A DNA stretch of 64,000 bases from Candidatus Amulumruptor caecigallinarius (GTDB lineage Bacteria; Bacteroidota; Bacteroidia; Bacteroidales; Muribaculaceae), in contig JAMPDP010000001.1 of the NCBI GenBank assembly GCA_023665605.1, positions 319,129 through 383,128 of the forward strand. The letters run 5' to 3'. The position numbers and the translations under genes were made by a program. Shown piece after piece: positions 16,317 to 25,190 of this stretch; position 1 is the first letter of the stretch, and the number at the start of each line of letters is the position of its first letter. The notes beneath the pieces are model-generated. The model did not search any database, was not told the origin of the DNA, and saw nothing but the letters and a program-made list of their open reading frames with translations.

Positions 16317-18155
16317 ATGAACTACTCCATTCTCGACTTTTTGGGGCTGCTCGGCTCCGTAGGCCTGTTCCTCTATGGAATGAAGGTCATGAGCGAGGGC
16401 CTGCAGAAAGCTGCCGGCGACCGCCTGCGCAACATCCTCTCGGCCATGACCCGTAACCGCTTCACGGGTCTGCTCACGGGTTGCCTCATCACTGCTCTGA
16501 TTCAGAGCTCCAGTGCTTCCACCGTGATGGTGGTGAGCTTCGTCAACGCCGGCTTGATGTCTCTCGCACAGTCCATGGCGGTGATTATGGGTGCCAACGT
16601 CGGCACCACGTTCACTGCGTGGATCATAGCGTTGCTCGGCTTCAAAGTTGACGTTTCAGCCTTTGCGCTACCCATCCTCGCCGTCGCGGTGCCGCTGCTC
16701 TTCGCCAAGAAGGGGCGCACCAAGTCGATTGGCGAGTTTCTTGTGGGCTTTGCGCTGCTGTTCATGTCATTGGCCGAAATCAACGTCCATGTGCCTGACC
16801 TGCAGAGCAATCCCGAGATGTTTGCCTTCCTCGAGAAGTACACCGACATGGGCCTCGGGTCTGTGTTCGTGTTTCTTGCGGTGGGCATCATCATCACCAT
16901 GGTGCTCCAGTCGTCGGCAGCGACCTTCGCCATTGTACTGATAATGAGTTCTAAGGGATGGATTGACTTCCCGCTGAGCTGCGCGGTGGTGTTAGGCAGC
17001 AACATCGGTACAACCATCACGCCTATCCTGGCCTCTATGAGCGGTAACGTTGCCGCCAAGCGCACTGCCATGGGTCACCTGCTCTTCAACCTGTTGGGCA
17101 CCGTCTGGACTCTGTGTGTGTTCTATCCGTTTGTCGACCTCACCGCATGGGTTACCGAGCTGATAGGCCAGGGAAACCCCGAGGAGCTTGCCGGATACGT
17201 CAGCTCACTCGAGACCAACGATCCGGAAGTGTATAACAACCTCTTCAACACCAACCCGCCGAGCGAGCTGCAAGCTCGTTTGGCGGCTCCGCAAGCTCGC
17301 ATCGCCGCCTTACAGCTAAGTGTGTCCATCGGCCTGTCGATGTTCCACACGCTGTTCAACCTCATCAATGTCACCATCATGATATGGTTCACCAAGCTCT
17401 ATGTCAAGATAGTGGTATGGCTCGTGCCGACGCGCAAGAGCGACGAGGAGGAGTTCACGCTCAAATACATCTCCGGCGGTATGATCAACGCCTCCGAGCT
17501 TGGCATCTCGCAGGCTGAGAAGGAGATAGTGGTTTACGGACAGCGCGTGGCGCGCATGATAGCCATGTCGCGTGAGCTTGTACACACCAAGGAGGGCTCC
17601 GAGGACTTCACCACACGCTTCTCGCGGCTGGAGAAGTATGAGGAAATCTCAGACCGCATGGAGATAGAGATAGCCCAATACCTGAACCGCTGCGCCGAGG
17701 GCCGGCTCTCCAACGAGGGTAAGCTCCACATCGCCGCCATGCTCAGCATAGTGGCTGAGATTGAGAGCATCGCTGACTGCTGCTACGGCGCGGGCAAGAT
17801 TATGCTCCGCAAGCATGAAGCCGGAGCACCCTTCACCGACCAGATATTCCACAACGTCGACATGATGTTTGACTCCGTACAGGCAGCCATGAACAATATG
17901 CTGCTGCTGCTCGGCGACATAGAGCATGTGCGCGAGGCCGACATCATCAAGAGCTACAACAACGAGCGCGAAATCAACAACCTGCGCAACCAGCTCCGCG
18001 GCGATAACATCAACAATATCAACACCAAGGCTTACGAATATCAGAGCGGCATCTACTACATGGACCTCGTCAGCGACCTTGAGCGCATGGGCGACTATAT
18101 CATCAATGTAGTGGACACCATCAAGGAGCAGTTCCGCAACCGTCTGGTACGTTGA
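16317..18155 (+). CDS. Na+/phosphate cotransporter (NptA/PNaS family)
   Basis: 612-residue inner-membrane symporter. The inverted-repeat QSS signatures are present: IQSSSASTVMVVSFVNAG in the first half and LQSSAATFAIVLIMSSKG in the second. Many hydrophobic helices precede a C-terminal PhoU-like helical domain (about residues 390-612; for example RMIAMSRELVHTKEGSE). Family members import or export phosphate with sodium. The stop overlaps a possible TTG of the next gene, whose ATG is 12 bp on, so the two form an operon. Confidence 0.93.
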   Translation: MNYSILDFLGLLGSVGLFLYGMKVMSEGLQKAAGDRLRNILSAMTRNRFTGLLTGCLITALIQSSSASTVMVVSFVNAGLMSLAQSMAVIMGANVGTTFTAWIIALLGFKVDVSAFALPILAVAVPLLFAKKGRTKSIGEFLVGFALLFMSLAEINVHVPDLQSNPEMFAFLEKYTDMGLGSVFVFLAVGIIITMVLQSSAATFAIVLIMSSKGWIDFPLSCAVVLGSNIGTTITPILASMSGNVAAKRTAMGHLLFNLLGTVWTLCVFYPFVDLTAWVTELIGQGNPEELAGYVSSLETNDPEVYNNLFNTNPPSELQARLAAPQARIAALQLSVSIGLSMFHTLFNLINVTIMIWFTKLYVKIVVWLVPTRKSDEEEFTLKYISGGMINASELGISQAEKEIVVYGQRVARMIAMSRELVHTKEGSEDFTTRFSRLEKYEEISDRMEIEIAQYLNRCAEGRLSNEGKLHIAAMLSIVAEIESIADCCYGAGKIMLRKHEAGAPFTDQIFHNVDMMFDSVQAAMNNMLLLLGDIEHVREADIIKSYNNEREINNLRNQLRGDNINNINTKAYEYQSGIYYMDLVSDLERMGDYIINVVDTIKEQFRNRLVR

Positions 18156-18166
18156 GTGACAGTGTG

Positions 18167-18934
18167 ATGCGCAAGATACTCCTCTCAGTCATTGCAGTGG
18201 CTTTGGCCGTGTTCGCCGTGTCGCTCGCAGTCACGGATCCGGCGCGCGCTTCCGCTCTGCGCACATCCCGCGCTTCGATGGGAGCCCTCGACGTGGATGC
18301 GGCACTCTTTGCCGACTCGTCAGCCCGGTGGCAGCGCATCCTCCCCGAGATGCCCGGCCCGACCACCAAGATACCCATCCGCATGAAGGGGAGGCTCGCC
18401 GAGGTGTTTAACGACAGCAACATCATCCACTGGACGAGTGCCGAGAAAATCGGCATCAAGCCTCTGACAGATGCCCGCTCCCACTTCCGCCCCGGGCGCG
18501 ACCTGGTGAAGGTAGGCTCATGCGCTGACTTCTATCTTGACGAACTCACCTTCTCGTCACCCTATCTGGTGCCTGAAGGCGCCGACGCACTCCATGAGAT
18601 AGGGCGCCGCTTCAACGACTCCCTGGCAGCGCGTGGCGGCGGGGCTTACCGCGTGATTGTCACCAGTGTGCTCCGCACCCCCGAGGGCGTGGCTCGCCTG
18701 CGCCGACGCAACCGTAATGCCGTCGACTCCTCGGTGCATCAGCTCGGCACCACCTTTGACATCACCTACTCACGCTTCGCCTGCCACGATGCGTCACAGC
18801 CGCGCCGCAGTGCCGAAGACCTCAAGAACCTCTTGGGCGAAGTGCTTCTGGCGATGCGCTCCGAGGGTAAAATCTGGGTAAAATATGAGCGTCAGCAACC
18901 TTGCTACCACATCACCGCCCGCGGCAAAGAGTGA
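18167..18934 (+). CDS. DUF5715 family protein, M15-peptidase-like
   Basis: 255 residues starting MRKILLSVIAVALAVFAVSLA, a signal or anchor helix. An in-frame TTG at 18152 exists but overlaps the previous stop; the ATG fits the signal peptide better. The central region has VIVTSVLRTPEGVARLRRRN and SSVHQLGTTFDITYSRF. The HxxGxxxD pattern and the terminal CYHIT resemble zinc ligands of D-Ala-D-Ala carboxypeptidases (VanY/M15), although the usual second histidine of the HxH motif is Tyr here. A peptidoglycan-related periplasmic role is inferred. Confidence 0.72.
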   Translation: MRKILLSVIAVALAVFAVSLAVTDPARASALRTSRASMGALDVDAALFADSSARWQRILPEMPGPTTKIPIRMKGRLAEVFNDSNIIHWTSAEKIGIKPLTDARSHFRPGRDLVKVGSCADFYLDELTFSSPYLVPEGADALHEIGRRFNDSLAARGGGAYRVIVTSVLRTPEGVARLRRRNRNAVDSSVHQLGTTFDITYSRFACHDASQPRRSAEDLKNLLGEVLLAMRSEGKIWVKYERQQPCYHITARGKE

Positions 18935-19021
18935 CGCGGGTAAACCTCCGCTGTCCCACACACGTTTTATCAGGTAAGGGAGCCACTGCATAATTCCCCG
19001 CCACAACACGTCAGCGTAAAT

Positions 19022-22000
19022 ATGTCCGAAACATCAACTAACAAGCCTGTCGCGCCGGAGCCTCAGCCCGTCGGCCCGGAGGCGCTCGCGCCTAAGCGAC
19101 GCAAGCCGATGTGGTGGCGCATTGTCAAGTGGGTATTGGGCATAGGGATCGCGCTGGTGCTACTCGTTGTAGCAGTAGTAGGCGTGGCCGTGTGGATTCT
19201 CACGCCGCCCAAGCTCACACCGTTAGTGGAAAAGGTGGCCTCGGACTACCTTAACGCTGATGTTCATGTGCGCAGGGTTGAGCTTACCTATTGGTCCACA
19301 TTCCCCTCGCTGGAACTCCGCGTGGACTCTCTGGACATCATCAGCCACTCACTCCAAGCCATACCCGACTCGGCGCGTGCCACCCTTCCGGCATATGCCG
19401 ACAGCCTGTTGTCGCTGCGCCGCCTCGACGGGAAGGTCAACATCCTCAAGCTGCTGGCCATGAAGGTTGAGCTGCGTGACGTGGTGGTCGACTCACCGGT
19501 GGCCAACATTGTCATGCTCAATGACTCGGTGACGAACTTTGACATACTGCCCCCCTCAGATGACACCGAGAAGAGCGACACCACGGCGATGCCGGACATC
19601 AGCATCAACCGCTTCTCTCTGCTCGGCGGTCTACACGCCCGCTACCGGAATGTCGCAGACTCTACCGACATCACCCTCACGCTCGCCCCTACGGAGTTCA
19701 CCGCTGACAAGGCCCCGGAATATTCCCTCACCACCGGCGGCAATGCACGCCTCGCCATTGCCGGCGTTCCCCTACCGAGCGACATCGCTTTCCGCTTCGA
19801 CACCCGCCTGGACTGGGAGCATGACCGACCCTACCGCATAGCCCTGCGCGATTGCTCGCTTGGTGTCGGCCCGGTTGATACCCGCTTTGACACCGCGCTC
19901 GACTTTGCCGACGGCCTCTCTGTGGAGAGCCTTGACTTCAACCTCCTTCCCCTCTCTGTCGCCGAGACTCTGGCATGGCTCCCCGAGGAGTACACCGGCG
20001 AGCTCGCCGCGCTCAAAACCGACATGACCCTTAGCGCCAACCTGCGTCTGACGGCTCCCTACCGTGCCGGGCAGAGTGCGTTGCCCTCCTTTGACGCTAC
20101 CCTCACAGCTCCCGCCGCATGGGTCAAGTTCCAGCAACTCAACCTCTCCAAAGCCGAGATAGATGCCTCCACACACTTTGACGGAGCAGACATCCACCGC
20201 TCGACGCTCACTGTGAAGCGGCTCACCATGATTGGAGAAGGTGTAGGCTTCACCCTCGACGGCACCGCCTCCGACCTCTTCCGCGACCCGCTGGTGAAAG
20301 GCACATTCAAGGGTGGTCTGAGCTTTGCCCACCTCCCCTCGGCACTGCTCGCCAAGCTCCCCTACAAATTATCAGGACTGCTCAAAGCTGACGCCACATT
20401 TACTCTCCGACCCAGCTACCTTGACCGGCTCAACTTCCATCGACTGAAAGTGGAGGGTGAGGCCACGCTCACCCGCTTCACCATGGAGAGCAACGCCGGT
20501 GAAGGCTCCGCATGGCTCCGGCAGGCCACGCTCCGCTTCGGCTCGCAGAGCTCCTTCGAGGGTCGCGACGGGCACCGCGCCGACTCGCTGCTCACCGCAT
20601 CACTCACGGTGGATACCCTCTCGTATATGATGGACTCGCTGAGCATCAACGGCCGGGCACTTAAAATAGGTGTCGGTGTCAGCAACAAAGCCGCAAGCGT
20701 GGATACCACCCGCGTGGTGCCCCTCGGACTTTCCGTCCGCGCCGAGCGGCTCCGTTACACCGACCTCACCGACTCCTCATCGATAGTGTCAGTTGACCCG
20801 GCTGTGTTCGGCGTAATTCAGCGTTACAAGGAGAGTGCCCGCCGCCCGCTCCTCACTGCCGGCGTACGCTCCCGCTACATCCGTTACCGCACCCCCGACA
20901 TGCGCATCTCCCTGCTGGAGCCGTCAGTAAAGCTTTCGCTCCACCCCAACGCACGTCCTCGCATGAGTCGCCGTATGTCGCTCCTGTTTGACTCCATCAA
21001 CGCCTTGCACCCGGAGCTGCGCGCGGACAGCATCTACGCCTTGGCACGTGCCGAGATGGCCTCGCAGCGGCGTAAGGCCATGGCAAAGCGTGCCGGTGCT
21101 CACCCGACACCCGGCAGAGGTCATGCTCCCGGAGCCGGACACTCATCCGCCGACTCGGTGGAGGTGCTTGACCTGCGCGCTGACCGGCAGACCCGCTCTC
21201 TCCTGCAATGGTGGGATGCCTCGGGGTCTGTCACCGCCAAACACGGGCGCATCCTCACTCCCTACTTCCCCTTGCGTAACACCCTGCGTGATGTCAATCT
21301 GACATTTGACATGGACTCCACGGTGATTCGCGACACCCGCTTCAAAGCCGGTCGCTCCGACTTCCGCATCAACGGCACTATCAGCAACTACACCGCCGCA
21401 CTGACGCGCCGCAATGCCTCGATGAATGTGCGTTTTGACCTCTCGGGTGACACCATAGACATCAACCAGCTCACGGATGCCGCCTTCCTGGGCGCGGCTT
21501 ACGCCGAGAAGGTGTCGCAGAGTGCACGCACCATCACCGTGGGTGAGCTCGAGAGTGACGATGCCCTCCAGGCCAAGGTGGAGCAGACGGCCGCCGACAG
21601 CACCTCCGGCCCGCTGCTTGTGCCGCTCAACCTCGATGCCACACTCGCCATCCACTCCAAGGTGGCACTGTACGACGGCCTTGTGATGCACGGGGTCAAC
21701 GGCGAAGCCATGCTCCACGAGGGAGCATTGTCACTGCGCGAACTCTCCGCCACCACCGATGCCGGTTCAGTGAGCCTCAACGCCCTCTATGCCGCCCCAA
21801 CAGCTTCAGAGATGAAGCTCGGCATGGGCATGGTGCTCCGCAACTTCTACATCGAGCGGTTCACCAAGCTCTTCCCCACCCTCGACTCCATTATGCCTGC
21901 GCTGAACACCCTCTCGGGACGCATCAACGCCGAGATGGCAGCCACCACCGACATTGAGCCTAACATGGACCTCAACCTCGGGTCGCTCTCCGCACTGCTC

Positions 22001-22579
22001 ACCATCAAGGGTGACTCACTGGTGGTGATAGACCCCGAGACGTACAAGTCAATCGCCAAGTGGCTCCTGTTCAAGGACAAGCATCACAACATGATAGACT
22101 CCATCTCGGCGCAGGTGGCAGTCGAGAACGGACAGCTCGAAATCTATCCCTTCATCTTCAACTTTGACCGCTACAAGCTCGGCGTGATGGGCCATAATGA
22201 CATGGCCATGAACCTTAACTACCATGTGTCGGTGCTCAAATCGCCCATACCCTTCAAATTCGGCATCAACATCAAGGGTACCCCGGATGACATGAAGATA
22301 CGCCTCGGTGGAGCCAAGGTGAAGCCCAACATGGTGGCTGAGCGCGTGAACATCGTCACCGACTCACGCGTCAACCTCATCAAGGAAATGGACAAGGCAT
22401 TCACCAACGGTATGCGCCGCGCACGTCTGCGTCGCCTCGATGCCCTCAATGCCGCCGGCCAAAACGCACTCCCGGCCTCGGACGATGCCACCGATACCAT
22501 CTCCTCTGCCGATTCCGCCCTGTTCGTCCGCGAGGGTCTGCTCCCGGCCCCGCCGCCACCACCACCACCCGCCAAGTAG
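19022..22579 (+). CDS. Large AsmA-like family membrane-anchored protein
   Basis: 1185 residues. A short cytoplasmic N-terminus (proline-rich, then RRKPMWWR) leads to one transmembrane helix (IVKWVLGIGIALVLLVVAVVGVAVWIL, about residues 37-62) and a long beta-rich periplasmic region. The C-terminal AsmA-like segment includes SGRINAEMAATTDIEPNMDLNL and FGINIKGTPDDMKIRLGGAKVK. It ends in a seven-proline run near the terminus. AsmA/TamB-type proteins are thought to form bridges for phospholipid transport to the outer membrane. No apparent operon partner is seen; the next gene is 1.5 kb away. Confidence 0.85.
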   Translation: MSETSTNKPVAPEPQPVGPEALAPKRRKPMWWRIVKWVLGIGIALVLLVVAVVGVAVWILTPPKLTPLVEKVASDYLNADVHVRRVELTYWSTFPSLELRVDSLDIISHSLQAIPDSARATLPAYADSLLSLRRLDGKVNILKLLAMKVELRDVVVDSPVANIVMLNDSVTNFDILPPSDDTEKSDTTAMPDISINRFSLLGGLHARYRNVADSTDITLTLAPTEFTADKAPEYSLTTGGNARLAIAGVPLPSDIAFRFDTRLDWEHDRPYRIALRDCSLGVGPVDTRFDTALDFADGLSVESLDFNLLPLSVAETLAWLPEEYTGELAALKTDMTLSANLRLTAPYRAGQSALPSFDATLTAPAAWVKFQQLNLSKAEIDASTHFDGADIHRSTLTVKRLTMIGEGVGFTLDGTASDLFRDPLVKGTFKGGLSFAHLPSALLAKLPYKLSGLLKADATFTLRPSYLDRLNFHRLKVEGEATLTRFTMESNAGEGSAWLRQATLRFGSQSSFEGRDGHRADSLLTASLTVDTLSYMMDSLSINGRALKIGVGVSNKAASVDTTRVVPLGLSVRAERLRYTDLTDSSSIVSVDPAVFGVIQRYKESARRPLLTAGVRSRYIRYRTPDMRISLLEPSVKLSLHPNARPRMSRRMSLLFDSINALHPELRADSIYALARAEMASQRRKAMAKRAGAHPTPGRGHAPGAGHSSADSVEVLDLRADRQTRSLLQWWDASGSVTAKHGRILTPYFPLRNTLRDVNLTFDMDSTVIRDTRFKAGRSDFRINGTISNYTAALTRRNASMNVRFDLSGDTIDINQLTDAAFLGAAYAEKVSQSARTITVGELESDDALQAKVEQTAADSTSGPLLVPLNLDATLAIHSKVALYDGLVMHGVNGEAMLHEGALSLRELSATTDAGSVSLNALYAAPTASEMKLGMGMVLRNFYIERFTKLFPTLDSIMPALNTLSGRINAEMAATTDIEPNMDLNLGSLSALLTIKGDSLVVIDPETYKSIAKWLLFKDKHHNMIDSISAQVAVENGQLEIYPFIFNFDRYKLGVMGHNDMAMNLNYHVSVLKSPIPFKFGINIKGTPDDMKIRLGGAKVKPNMVAERVNIVTDSRVNLIKEMDKAFTNGMRRARLRRLDALNAAGQNALPASDDATDTISSADSALFVREGLLPAPPPPPPPAK

Positions 22580-22621
22580 AGTTGATGGCGCAAAACCTCC
22601 AAAATGGCATCCGCTGGGGGG

Positions 22622-22748
22622 GGGTGTTGCAAAACCATCGGCTTGTAGGGATGCACCGTGGTGCATCCGGCACAACAATCTGTAAATCAGCGGATGCAAC
22701 ACGGTACATCCCTACAAATTGGCGTAAATTGCCGGTTTTGCAACACCC
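22622..22748 (+). repeat. Palindromic repeat, copy 2 (GGGTGTTGCAAAACC type, long core)
   Basis: Outer arms at 22622-22636 and 22734-22748 are exact reverse complements. A nested imperfect pair (GTAGGGATGCACCG... at 22645-22668 with ...CGGTACATCCCTAC at 22692-22715) makes a two-storey hairpin. It is 43 bp past the AsmA-like gene and could also act as its terminator. Confidence 0.85.
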
Positions 22749-22955
22749 TGCCGGAAGCCCACATGAACGGAGCGCCGGAGGCGCGTGGATGTGCAGAAAC
22801 CCCGGGTGGAGCGGAGGCCCCAAAGGCCGCAGCGGAGCCCGGGATCAAGGACTCAGGCGAATATGCTTCGTAGAAGCGTATTGTGGTATAGGCGTCGACA
22901 AGTGGGCAAACAACAATCCATTCGTGTTAATGTATGCTAAAATTGGGGTGGGTAA

Positions 22956-22987
22956 TTTTTCGCGTTCCCGTAACGTGCTTAACTTTG
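22956..22987 (+). promoter_or_regulatory. Promoter of a putative non-coding RNA
   Basis: TAACTTTG (22980-22987) is a perfect -7 box. TTTT at 22956-22959, 20 bp upstream, differs by one base from the -33 TTTG. Predicted start about 22990-22994. Confidence 0.65.
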
Positions 22988-22989
22988 CA

Positions 22990-23160
22990 CTGCTGAGGAG
23001 GCGCTCAAGGCGCGGCTTCAGCTCATTGCCAGTCTGCCCGGATAACGGGAACTGACTGCACACGTCGCGGAATATGCGTGGGAGCGCTCCCGCCACAGAG
23101 GCCGAAAAGCCCTGACTTGGGGAGTGTGGACAATGGAATAGCCTGATCAGCAGCGCAGAC
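22990..23160 (+). ncRNA. Candidate structured small RNA (about 165 nt), possibly 6S-like
   Basis: No convincing reading frame covers this stretch. Right after a consensus promoter the 5' segment CTGCTGA (22990-22996) can pair with TCAGCAG (23147-23153), with pairing extending outward (GC...GC), so the ends would close a long RNA. Internal hairpins include GCTGAGG/CTTCAGC, CAGTC-tg-CCCG-gataa-CGGG-...-GACTG (about 23029-23057) and the self-complementary GGGAGCGCTCCC. Closed ends, size and a rod-like fold would suit a 6S RNA, but I cannot match a known family. Not RNase P or tmRNA: their conserved cores are absent. Confidence 0.4.
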
Positions 23161-23462
23161 TCCGCCGTTAGCACAGACGTGAGCGTCACAGAGGCAGACC
23201 TTCCTGTTGGACAGTCATCGAAGCCGGCACCGCACACCGGCCATGGATTATCTTATTGCACGAACGCTAAACGAATCTGAGCAGCGACAAAACACCCCCC
23301 AATCCCTCAAGTCACACATCCACGCACGCCGGATCCTGCTACATGGTCGGCACTTCGCCCGCACGCATGGACCGCGTGAGCACCACAGAGTGATTAGCCG
23401 CTGTTTGCGGCATAGTGTGATTGACCAAGGGATGACGCAGCCAAAGCATTCCGCAGCCACTT

Positions 23463-23523
23463 CGGTAAGATAACATCCCCTCCCACCCCACCCCCGTTCC
23501 TTTCCTCCACTGGTATCTTACCG
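23463..23523 (+). repeat. Inverted repeat with pyrimidine-rich loop
   Basis: CGGTAAGATA (23463-23472) and TATCTTACCG (23514-23523) are exact reverse complements separated by a 41-nt C/T-rich loop. Role unknown; it sits between the putative RNA and the promoter at 23620. Confidence 0.5.
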
Positions 23524-23619
23524 ACCACGCCCCTGCCTATGGGAGCGCAATGCTCATGGCTGTGCAGTCTGCCCGGAGAGTTTCTGACAGATAGCCAACA
23601 GCAAAATGAAAAAAATAAT

Positions 23620-23627
23620 TATCTTTG
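23620..23627 (+). promoter_or_regulatory. Promoter -7 box at the head of the 24-31 kb cluster
   Basis: TATCTTTG followed by C matches TAnnTTTG after an A-rich stretch. The -33 is not clear. A transcript from here would have a leader of about 430 nt before the first gene. Confidence 0.6.
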
Positions 23628-23633
23628 CACCGT

Positions 23634-24069
23634 AGACCACGCCGATAGTCGTGCGCAAGCCGTACTTGCTATCAGCGTCCGGTTTGCAACGACATTTTGG
23701 TAAAGACGCGTCACACATCGACGTCGGCTGACAGCCCTGCTTCTTCTGAACTTCGCAACCTCAAAAGGAACACACTGCAAGGCATCACAGCGCGACCGTC
23801 GAGACGGCGTCCACACCACCGAAAGTGCTTGATATTGTTCGGCAACGGCGGGAGCGTCCTCCACGGGAAGCTCCCGCCACTGCCCGGACTTTCAGAGAGT
23901 AATCGGCGTGGACCCTTCTCGTCAGTTTCGTCCAATATGCAGTGAAGGCAATGCGAAGGCCTTGAAGAGCATGGACCTGAAACCATACGGCAAGAAGGAG
24001 CCACGCTTTCCTTATGTCTACACCTATCCATCTCTGAAATCCTATCAATATCAATACTTACACACACCA
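23634..24069 (+). promoter_or_regulatory. Long, hairpin-rich leader or separate RNA upstream of the cluster
   Basis: No credible gene. Near its 5' end CGCCGATAG pairs with CTATCAGCG (one mismatch) around an inner CAAG/CTTG stem (about 23641-23677). Further on, GCGGGAGC pairs exactly with GCTCCCGC (about 23848-23877). The 13-mer CAGTCTGCCCGGA also occurs in the putative RNA at about 23028 and just upstream of this promoter. It could be a regulatory leader or an sRNA. Confidence 0.4.
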
Positions 24070-24456
24070 ATGGCAAAAAAGTCAGCTATTTCCGGTGAAT
24101 ACATCATCACCGTGGAGGACAGCGGGAGCATCCGCGTCTGCAAGATATATGACAATGTGAAGGGTTCGCTGCGCGAATGTGCCGAATCCAAGGGATTTGA
24201 CTACGATACCGCCTGGACAACCCGCCAGTTCGGTGCCAAGCTCATCAAGGAGTTCGGCGACGGCAATATGGCCGAGATCGGCGAGTACACCATCATCAAG
24301 CGTGACAGCGGCACCATCGAGACTTACCGCACCTATGACAACACCAAGGGCGCACTCCGCGAAATCGCCGAGGCTGTGGGCTTCGTGGTGAACCCGGCGG
24401 ACACCACTCGCCAGCTCGGCGTCAAGCTCGTGGACTTCATCAACGCCGGCAAGTAA
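24070..24456 (+). CDS. Tandem-duplicated small protein, unknown function
   Basis: 128 residues from the ATG at 24070 (MAKKSAISGEYIITVEDSG). A GTG at 23908 extends the frame, but that extension has no conserved look. The protein is two copies of a unit of about 55 residues: GEYIITVEDSGSIRVCKIYD...TTRQFGAKLIKEFGD and GEYTIIKRDSGTIETYRTYD...TTRQLGVKLVDFINA. Each looks like a beta hairpin followed by two helices (KG-S/A-LRE-AE). It resembles no family I can name. First gene of an eleven-gene plus-strand run; the next gene follows in 30 bp. Cytoplasmic, with no signal peptide. Confidence 0.78.
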   Translation: MAKKSAISGEYIITVEDSGSIRVCKIYDNVKGSLRECAESKGFDYDTAWTTRQFGAKLIKEFGDGNMAEIGEYTIIKRDSGTIETYRTYDNTKGALREIAEAVGFVVNPADTTRQLGVKLVDFINAGK

Positions 24457-24486
24457 CCCTACGTATAACCAGTCAATTCCAACCAC

Positions 24487-24747
24487 ATGGCCGTACAGAA
24501 GACCGCATCAGGCAAGGTAGACAAGCGCACCAAGGAGGGCAAGGCCATTGCCGCACGCATGGCCGCCGCAAGAGCCGCCCGCAAGAGCGCCAAGACTTCA
24601 GGCAAGACCACCTCAACTCTCAAGCGCACATCTTCAGGCAAGGTGGACAAGCGCACCAAGGAAGGGAAGGCCATTGCCGAGCGCATGGCCAAGGCCCGCA
24701 AGGCAAAGAACTCATTAGCTAACCGCATCAAACGTCTTTTCAAGTAA
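24487..24747 (+). CDS. Very basic tandem-repeat protein, unknown function
   Basis: 86 residues, nearly half Lys/Arg/Ala. It contains two near-identical units, with SGKVDKRTKEGKAIA identical in both, each followed by a helix rich in Ala/Arg (RMAAARAARKS / RMAKARKAKNS). It ends ANRIKRLFK, a short amphipathic basic tail. It could bind nucleic acid or acidic membrane, but no family is recognised. Second consecutive gene whose product is an internal duplication. It lies 2 bp before the TerB-like gene. Confidence 0.72.
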   Translation: MAVQKTASGKVDKRTKEGKAIAARMAAARAARKSAKTSGKTTSTLKRTSSGKVDKRTKEGKAIAERMAKARKAKNSLANRIKRLFK

Positions 24748-24749
24748 CC

Positions 24750-25178
24750 ATGACCACACCTACCGTTACGCTGGCATCGCTGCTGGCTGCTCTGATATGG
24801 GCCGACGGCGAATACTCCGAAGTGGAGCGCGCCGCCATTGAGGAAATCGCCGAGGCCCTCGACGTTAACCTCAAGGAGCTCAACATGAACATCACCGCCG
24901 CACTCATGGAGGTCAAGAACCTCGATGAGAAGGCCGCTACTGACTATGCCGTGAAGCATGCCGCCAAGGTGGCCGACGACGAGACCGCCACTGTTTACCA
25001 GGCACTGATGCAGCTGGCGCTCTGCGACAACGTGCTCACCGAAGGGGAGGCTCACAACCTCCTCACCCTCGCCGAAGCGATGGACATCACTCCCGCCGCA
25101 GCCACTCTCATGCTCTGTGACATGGTGAAGAGCGAGCCCGAGCTTGAAGTATCATTCGAGGACGACACCGAAGAGTAA
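24750..25178 (+). CDS. TerB-like acidic helical protein
   Basis: 142 residues, strongly acidic and all-helical. LLAALIWADGEYSEVERAAIEEIAEAL and LMQLALCDNVLTEGEAHNLLTLAEAM are the paired ADG-x-x-x-x-E type motifs of the TerB/DjlA_N fold, which binds metal or acts as a scaffold in tellurite/stress systems. No TerC, TerD or TerA genes are nearby, so a classical tellurite operon is not present. It sits between the basic repeat gene and the OmpA-like gene (12-bp gap). Confidence 0.72.
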   Translation: MTTPTVTLASLLAALIWADGEYSEVERAAIEEIAEALDVNLKELNMNITAALMEVKNLDEKAATDYAVKHAAKVADDETATVYQALMQLALCDNVLTEGEAHNLLTLAEAMDITPAAATLMLCDMVKSEPELEVSFEDDTEE

Positions 25179-25190
25179 CACCCCACCATC

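Noticed and set aside
22582..23055. 157-codon frame after the AsmA-like gene
   Set aside because: It runs through the palindromic repeat and the putative RNA promoter; composition not gene-like.
22990..23300. RNase P RNA or tmRNA
   Set aside because: The GAGGAAAGTCC core of RNase P and the tRNA-like end of tmRNA are both missing.
23207..24076. Several frames of 70-120 codons on both strands
   Set aside because: They overlap each other, lack conserved motifs and cross hairpins and a promoter.
24750..25178. Tellurite resistance operon
   Set aside because: Only a TerB-like protein is present; TerA, TerC, TerD and TerE types are absent.
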